Shown: positions 56,776-64,000 of the stretch, one piece after another
Numbering within the stretch: position 1 is the first letter of the stretch
How the letters are laid out: every line of letters starts with the position of its first letter
Source of the DNA: Polychytrium aggregatum
Lineage: Eukaryota; Chytridiomycota; Chytridiomycetes; Polychytriales
NCBI RefSeq assembly: GCF_025602895.1
Contig: NW_026516226.1
Location: forward strand, 496,001-560,000
Direction of reading: 5' to 3'
DNA length: 64,000 nucleotides
The notes under the pieces: generated by a model
Database searches by the model: none
What the model was told of the DNA's origin: nothing
The model's input: the letters and a program-made list of their open reading frames with translations, nothing else
Program-made: the position numbers and the translations under genes

Positions 56776-59297
56776 ATGGATATCAGTCTGCCCGAAGATC
56801 TCGACTCGTGCAGTCGCGCCGCCCTCCAGAAGCTGTGCAAAAAGTACGGCCTGAAGGCCAACGGGAAGGTAACGACTGCCCTCGCCCTCGTCTATCGCAG
56901 CGCCTTGGCTATCTCTGCAGCAGCGACATCCCCAGCAGGGCAGACGATGCCACCGCTACATAAGACTAACGACTTTTGTGCATGTCCGCGATAAGAATGT
57001 GGACTTGATCAATTCACTCCGTGCCCTGGCCTCGAGCTCCGGTCACTCGTTTCCCGAAACTGCCGATAACGATAGCTCCACCGGGCATTATGTGAGTGAT
57101 CAGGACAGCCAGGATAACAGCGGCCATGCAGCCGATGTACTGGGGAGCAACGACGCCCAAGTGGAAGGTGCCAATGGAGAATGGACCAATCGAGAATGCG
57201 CCAAGTATGCCTCTGGTATGTTTCCCGCGTGCTCTGGAATCGTGATTTTCTGTCCGGCTCCAGTCGGCCCCGAGTTGTGGGATATGTTGCGGCTGATTTG
57301 AATTCCCCCCCCCGCCTTGTAGAAGCCCTTGACCAGGTGGCTGATCTTCAGCTGGGGCTCAACCGGATAACGATCCATGAACAAACGGTTGACCGACATG
57401 ATATCAACGTGTCCCTCCTAGTAACGGGTGTTGATGAACTCGCAAGCCACTGCAAAATCGATCGTGTGAGCGAAGATATCACGCAGAACGTCACCGAGAC
57501 ACTAGCCGCAACCATGCAACCACTCAACACACAAAACGGCATCGAAACCGGCGCCGCCAGCTCGCCAGCGCATGCCAATGAAGACAGCTTCGAACACGAA
57601 CCCACATCAGGTGCGTGGGCGATACCGGATTTGATCATCGGAAATGATGGCAGCTGGGTTGCAGCCAAGGTGCAATCACTTGGCTTTATGCGGCTGATGC
57701 GGCTGGTACGGCTGGTACGGCTGGTGCGGCAAGGCCATGCTAACCCAAAAGCAAACCTCGGATCACCTATAGCGACCAAGATTTACGATGCAGTTTCAAG
57801 CGAATTTATGAGCGAGCTTGAAGAAAGAGTGATATTCACAAGTGCGTCCATCTCCGAAGCGCTCTGTGGGAGCCCAATTCAATGCGTCAATTCAGCGGGC
57901 TCATTGAACTGATACTCTGATTCTCACCTTCGAACAGGGAACAACATGACTCCCGAGGAAATCCAGGCGCTCTGTGGATTCACTCCAAAGGCTGTCAAGA
58001 CCAACAAAAAAGTGGGAATGTTTGATGCGGTGCACAGGCGACAGTTTCAGCATATGGCGAGCATCTCAGAGCACTTTGCAGCCAAGCGCCAGACGACTCC
58101 CAATCCATCTCGCACGACGCTTTCCCAAGTTCAATCCTCACAAAAGCGGGTGGTCGTCTCAGCAACCGACAAAAGCCCCCAAACACTGAAGAAACGACGA
58201 ACCGAGAAGGGCGTCGCGGAGATAAAAAATGTGCACACCCACAAGCCCCAAGTCTCAAAGGTACGCTTACAATCAAAACCCAAGGCGGTGGTTTCACTCA
58301 GAAACGACACGGACAGATATCGCGGTGATGTTCACAATACGGACCGGCAGCTAACATACGATTCGAACGGCAGGGATCAACCAGCAGCTTCAGCAGGTGC
58401 GGGAGCACTCATTCAGTACACGCTAACTCCCCTCTCTGCATTGCAATAACCGAGTTCCCGGCTGTGGACTCTGCGTCATTATAAATGCTCCGAATGAAAC
58501 TGCGCGTGTCATTAACGCACCATCGTTCGATGCTACCCTATACAGTCGTGGCAGCCTCACAAAGCTTGCTACTGGATTCAAAAGCGCTCCTCTAGCAAAG
58601 GGTGGAAAGTCATCCTTGCCTGTAGTTCGACCAACACTGACATCTCAGCGTCGCGAGCTCATGTCCAAGGTCAAAGCTGGCGCAGATAGCCAGTCCAATC
58701 CAGGAGCATCGGCCGAAACGAACGCCATGAATATGGAGCTCCGAATCGCTCCGGCGCCACTGGCAGAGCCGCGAGCTGTTCGATCAAAACCCGAGGAGGT
58801 TGCAGCCACAAGCGCGCCGTCTCCTCTCACAATCGAGAACTTACCCGGTGGACTGGTCACGGAAACTGCCGCTTCAAAGCGCTCCCTTGATGCAACAGCC
58901 ACGCCTGTCAAGAAGGAGATTCAGAAAAGCCCACCAAAGTCCAAGCTGACCAAATCGCCGTCCATGTCCAATATACGGTCACATCTCAATCGAGTCGAGC
59001 ACCCAAATAGGATTCGTCGGGCATCCATCAGCACCACCAACCTGCCACTGACCAACGGAGCTGCAAGTGCGCCGCCGGTCAAGAAGAAATTTGATCTTGC
59101 CGAAAGCCTGTCGCGACCGCTCACATGGATTCCTCACAAGGGTACGGCGGGTTTACAGCCAGGGGGAGCGACTTTAAACTTGTGCTTGCGCGCTCTGGAA
59201 ACCGAACTCGCTCCTGATATTGGATTCCCTATGTATTTTTCTCCTCCATACCATACCAGGGAAACTGAATGAATGGGGTGCATCTCAGAAGAAATGA
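56776..59297 (+). CDS. NuSAP-like nucleolar and spindle-associated protein
   Basis: Seven exons: 56776-56868, 56996-57215, 57323-57610, 57752-57841, 57938-58396, 58455-59141, 59260-59297; 624 residues against 441 in human. The N-terminal 31 residues are SAP-like (LDSCSRAALQKLCKKYGLKA; human NuSAP has LDSLKYSDLQNLAKSLGLRA). A conserved block KKVGMFDAVHRRQFQHM with ISEHFAAK matches the NuSAP helix, and the C-terminus FDLAESLSRPLTWIPHKG joined by splicing to KLNEWGASQKK matches human FDLKASLSRPLNYEPHKG then KLKPWGQSKE. The middle is basic, Ser/Pro/Lys-rich (about pI of a microtubule binder). NuSAP bundles microtubules near chromatin in mitosis. Exon 5 could instead end at 58260; the chosen join keeps the frame with a 58-nt intron. 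Confidence 0.85.
57689..57729 (+). repeat. 9-bp repeat in a NuSAP-like intron
   Basis: Four copies of cggctggta/cggctgatg within intron 57611-57751. Confidence 0.8.
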
Positions 59298-60407
59298 ACT
59301 CCCAAACGGCGTTAATCCGCGCATAAGAATAAGGGGACGCCGACTGCCTCGACGACGGGCCAGATTGCTTCTTCTCCACCTAAAGGCGATCGTGCCCACA
59401 ACGGCACCGAATCATGGAACTCCGTGGTTGCACACTCTGTGGCTGTATTTCTCTGTGCGGCTGTTACCTCCGTGTGTCGACAGTCAATTTTGTTGTGGAT
59501 TTGGAAACACACGGTTTTGAATACATCCGATCGATAACATTTGGGGATAACGGACCGCCATAAGGTGATCTTTGTTACATCACTCAGCTGAGCCGCGAGG
59601 CATCACTGCGGTGACTACCCGTGACACGCCCAATGGCAGCTACGCTCAGGATTCAGAGGGCTCCCAGCGGCGCAACGAGGCGCCTCGGTCTTACAGCGTC
59701 TCCAAAATGAAATGGTACACCCCCGTTTTGAGCCATGACAGTGGTTTTTTCTGTGACTTGAATACACCCACCCGCTCATTGCAATCATGGCCAAGCACAA
59801 CACCCTCGATTTCCGCATCGCTGCACTGCGACCGGTGGTCTTCACTCGGAGGCTGCCAAAGTGATCTGCTCTATTTCTTATGGCATAGCTAGACGCATGC
59901 CATCGCATACTACGCTGACAAATGGGTTGTGGGCAGGTGCCGCATTTCCCCCTGAATACAGTGTAAAGTGCACCCCCCCCCAACGAGACGAGACTCTAGA
60001 GAAGCCTTCCACAAACGTTCGCTGGGTGAGCTCGACGCCTCCCTAATTTACTCTGGGTGTCTGGAGCCAAGTGAAACGCGAACCGCCTCACTATCGACCT
60101 ATATGTCAAGAAACCGCTACTCGTATGGAGCCGTCCAGAGGATCGAATGCATGTACCTCACCAACGCATCTCGATGTCCATGGCTGTCGATCAGATGTAT
60201 TCACGACCGCAATCCGACAAATCGAGGCCATACCGTTGACAATGCCATGAAACTGTTGGCTTGATCTCTAATGCGACTGCTCTATTCTCTCGGTTTGAGG
60301 AGACTGGCTTTGTCCGAATACGTTGTATCCGTTGTCGTCGTATACGCAACAGTATTTGGTTGGGACGAGATATAACTCCGAAACTTGCAGGCATCTGGCT
60401 TGGCAAG
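59298..60407. other. Convergent 3' spacer between NuSAP-like and ABCC genes
   Basis: 1.1 kb, no gene recognised; frames are short and without motifs. Confidence 0.5.
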
Positions 60408-63400
60408 CTAGTGTGCACCACTTGGATGACGCTTGTGTGCCGAATCAGATGCAATTTGGATGAGATCGTTCAATTCACCGGTTTCTTCACACATACGGCG
60501 ATAAGCGCTTCCTTGTTGGAGCACGAGATTGAGGGGAGTGTCCATTTCGACAACTTGACCATGATCCATCACAATGATGCGGTCGTAGTCCATCACAGTT
60601 CTGAACCAGAGTTTCGTAGCATGTCATTCAGAAATGAACAGGGTGAGCTATCGGTAACAACGGCCATACATGGCATTCGGCTTCCTGTGGATGCAGCAAC
60701 CGTATTTCCGGGATGCCAATCACATTCACCCAAAGAAATGCCGAGGGTGAGGCATCTTACCGCAGCCGGTGGGCGATACACAGAACCGTTGCTCCGCTAA
60801 ACTCGCTCCGGATGGTTTCTTGGATACGCCTATCGCTTTCAGCATCGATACTTGCCGTGGCTTCGTCCAGTATGATGACCTTGCTTCGGCGCAAAAGCGC
60901 ACGAGCAAGACAAATGAGCTGTCGCTGTCCTTGGGAAAAGTTTCCTCCGTTCTCCGCAACCTTGGTCTCCAGGGTGATCGTGGGTTGATTTGCGGAGAGC
61001 CCGATGGAACTATTTTCATCCGTCGCGGAGTGGAAACTTTCGAGAAAGTGCACCCGGCCAATTGCACTCCATAATTTTGAGTCATCGTGTTCGCCAAGCG
61101 GATCAAGGTTGGTTCTCAAAGTACCCGCAAAGAGCACGGGATCCTGGGGGATGATGGTGAGCCGCGAGCGCAAATCCTGTAGACCAATCGAAAACACGTC
61201 GATCGAGTCGATGACGATCGAGCCCTCGATGATGGGTAGAATCCGGAATAACACCAGCGATAGCGACGACTTCCCAGCCCCGGTCCGCCCTTGGTCGCAG
61301 AGAACGCGGGAGGGTGAGCGGCTGGATAGGGACAAGCTTTTGGACCAACGAATACATATGACCGCGCAGCTTCGAAAACGTAAGCATATGCACTCACCAA
61401 CGACGCCAATTTTCTCTCGGGCATGGATGGTGAATGTCAAGTCTTTCAAAACCTTGGGTTGGTCGGCAGTGTACTGTGCCGAGACGTTGACAAGGCGGAT
61501 TTCGCCATTCTCGGGCCACTGAAAGGCGCAGCCGTGAAGAGCATAAGCGACAGGCGTCACGTCCACCAGAACACTGAGAAGTCTACATACGTTTTCTGGA
61601 GGCCGATGACCTTCGATGATGCCAGGAGGCTCCTGTTCAATTTCGAGATACTCTCGCACACGCTCCACTGAGTTCATATTCATCTCCATTTGCGCGTGGA
61701 TCCGGATGACCCACTGAATGCAAAGAGGGTACAGCAGACATCAGTCCCTTTTCATGTAAATCAATAGCCCCACAAAGCAGACTACATACCAGCAAAATAT
61801 CTGTAAACTGTAAGGCATATATCAGCGATAGCCCCGCTAATCCAGCCGGAATTGCTGTGGCCGTGACAATCGCTGCGGCGGCGAGGACGACGACAGCGCC
61901 GATGAACTCAATCCGGACTCCGAGCCATCGATTTGTCGTCCAGAGCCAAAAGTGCGCTCGATTGTTGGCGTCGATCCTAGCAAGCGAGAAATAGTAGCGT
62001 ATGAGTTTGCATGGTGCTAAATTCATCCGCTCGAGGGACGCCCTGATACCACCAATCGGTGAGCAAATCTGCCGAGCAACTTCCTGCACAGAATAGAAAT
62101 GTGCAAGTGGAATACCTCTCAAACACCATGTCGGTGAAACGTTGCTGGTCACCGTATGCACGGATGGTGGAGACGCCACTAGATCAAAGGACACAGTCAG
62201 ATGGAAATCCGGGTGCTCGGTCAAGTATTAGCTTCAGCAGATGCAGATCCCTACTTTAGTGTTTCGGAGAGTAGAGAATAAACAGGACTCCGCGAGACGG
62301 AATCGAGCCGCTTGAGCTCACGGGAACAGTTCAGATACTTTTGGGCCGTTCTGAGATACAGATATACTGGACGAAATGTCGAAGAGTAAATCAATTGCAG
62401 TCGATTGGCGGGAGAAAACGGTCCTTCGTAGAACGAGTGGCATTGCCAATCAAGAAGCGTCGTTGAGAAATCAACGTACCGATTGGAGCGATGGTTACAA
62501 GAAAGACAGGAGTGATGATGGAAATAACCAAGAAGATTGTGACGCAGTCCAGGGCAATGGAAACAAACGACCCAACGATCTGGATAACATTTTGATCGAT
62601 TCGTTCGATGTCACGCGAAAATCGATTCATGATGCGCCCAAGAGGCGTTGTTTCAAAGAACCGCATGGGAGCTCGAAGAATTCTGTGTAGCAGTTCGCTG
62701 TGTAGCTTTTCGGACGCACGATATGATCCTTTCAGCTCCAGCAACGAGAAAGCTTGCTCCGTAAGCAAGAGTGTAACGCCGATGAGACCGTAGCTGTTGC
62801 GGAAGTGTAATTCCGGTATCAGTAGAGGTCTGAGGCTAGCAGAACAGCAACAACCACGAAGGCGCTCAGAGCCATTCGCCCGTTCGCCCACCATCCTACC
62901 ATCCAAGATAAAAATCCACGCTGCCATTCAGCAACTGAAACTGAATGCCGGAGGTATTCGCAACCATATTCCACCAGGAATGGAACTCGGTGGCACGATC
63001 CGGACTAAGCGTGAACATCGTGCCCAACGCAGAGGCAAAGCTGAGGGAGCTTTCAGACTCTGTCCATTTCTTGATCCACCAGTCACTGAGAACCTGAAGT
63101 CCGTTGATCAAAGCGACAGCCGATAAGAACGGAACCAAGAAACTTGCCCCTCCTGTGGCCTGGAAGCTGAATAGCGGCGAGACGCAAGTCAGAGAGTGAC
63201 AAGTTATTCAACTCGACGAGATCTAGGCAATGTTGGATCAATATCGCGCCTAATAAGGTCGTCAGGGCCGATAAACTCCAGTCTCAATAAACCATAGCGG
63301 AAAGCTAACTCTGAAATGCGGACCAAGACATCGGCATTTCGCCTTGTCTAAATCAATGCGGAAACACGATCTGGTATAACTTACTAGGTTTTGTATACAT

Positions 63401-64000
63401 CGATGCTAACCGATCCGGTCGATTTTTCCTCATCTTCCACCAACTTTCTGGCATTCGAATCATCTGCATGTGTGATTCCAAGATTATCCTCCTCCTCCAC
63501 GGCATTCTCGGATTGCATTTGACCAGCCTCAGGCAGCACGAGGTTTTCAAATATGGCCGAGACGCCACTGCTTGCTACTGTTTCGAATGCACCGTCTGCG
63601 ACCACTTCCCCGCCCTTCATCACCACGATCTTGTCGGCCCGATGTGCAGTCAAGCTAACGGCGTGAGAGACCAGAATTCGAGTTCTGCCTTGGAGGAACC
63701 CGAGAACACAGTGCTGGAATATGTGGCGCGCTGTCGGTGCATCCACGGCGGATAGTGGGTCGTCCATGAGAACCACCGACGCGCGGCTATAGGCAGCTCG
63801 GGCAAGAGAAACCCGCTGCTTCTGCCCGCCACTAAGATTGATTCCCTAAATATCAATGTAGGAAACCCGTGAATACGTATTCCACATCGTCGCGCATGCT
63901 TGTACGCCTCCATGGCACCAATGATACACAGGTAGCATAAGCCAGCGACCACTCCAAGACCTCACCTTTTCACCAATTTCCGTCATATCCCCATCCTCGA
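60408..64000 (-). CDS. ABCC (MRP-type) transporter, C-terminal part
   Basis: The 5' end lies beyond the window. Exons: 64000-63966 (partial), 63845-63385, 63166-62900, 62793-62480, 62366-62255, 62178-62116, 61976-61790, 61713-61591, 61518-61398, 61289-60761, 60600-60408. NBD1 remnants: [29 protein letters not shown] (Asp in place of the catalytic Glu, usual for ABCC NBD1) and VSHAV. TMD2 has the family hallmark [40 protein letters not shown] and [17 protein letters not shown]2: [10 protein letters not shown] (split by an intron after the first Gly region), [18 protein letters not shown], signature FSQGQRQ, Walker [13 protein letters not shown] and the H-loop IAHRLR. ABCC exporters move glutathione conjugates and organic anions across vacuole or plasma membranes; substrate unknown. 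Confidence 0.95.

Noticed and set aside
1-64000. Transposable elements
   Set aside because: No reverse transcriptase, integrase, transposase or long terminal repeats recognised in any frame.

Overview
The window is nuclear DNA of a zoosporic (flagellated) fungus, most probably a chytrid. A complete IFT70/TTC30 gene shows that the organism builds a flagellum. A GH18 chitinase with a chitin-binding module, glucosamine-6-phosphate N-acetyltransferase, a velvet-domain regulator and a Sel1-repeat protein point to Fungi. The DNA is GC-rich with short spliceosomal introns (about 48 to 985 nt, almost all GT-AG). No transposase, reverse transcriptase, CRISPR array, rRNA or convincing tRNA was seen. 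Exon models were built by hand from splice signals, frame continuity and remembered family sequences; every complete model sums to a multiple of three.

Layout. 0.3-8.6 kb, plus strand: Nup53/Nup35-like nucleoporin, IFT70, and a secreted protein with three CBM19-like modules. 9.0-19.7 kb, minus strand: Sel1-repeat protein, LDAH-like lipid-droplet hydrolase, and a 15-exon, 1386-residue AKT-like kinase with three Ras-associating-like domains and a PH domain. 21.4-24.6 kb, plus: Ca2+-regulated mitochondrial carrier (SCaMC/Sal1). 25.6-26.8 kb, minus: GNA1. 27.8-30.3 kb, plus: NAD isocitrate dehydrogenase, regulatory-type subunit. 31.5-36.8 kb, minus: velvet protein. 39.6-41.7 kb, minus: chitinase. 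42.8-44.9 kb, minus: cystinosin. 45.4-47.0 kb, minus: short-chain dehydrogenase. 47.8-48.9 kb, minus: tandem CDGSH iron-sulfur protein with a C-terminal membrane helix. 49.3-56.6 kb, minus: 1972-residue orphan, probably alpha-solenoid. 56.8-59.3 kb, plus: NuSAP-like spindle protein sharing a 189-bp bidirectional promoter with the orphan. 60.4-64 kb, minus: ABCC transporter, 5' end outside the window.

Themes. The genes are mostly unlinked housekeeping and signalling functions; there is no operon or metabolic cluster. GNA1 (UDP-GlcNAc supply), chitinase and the CBM19-like protein touch chitin metabolism, and IFT70 and NuSAP are microtubule proteins. The strongest candidate for something undescribed is the RA-RA-RA-PH-AGC kinase: its three RA-like domains are each split by a phase-1 intron at the corresponding place, and a short K-L-x-x-F-F-G motif recurs in separate phase-0 exons. 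Many introns carry their own tandem repeat, unusually often for so small a sample.
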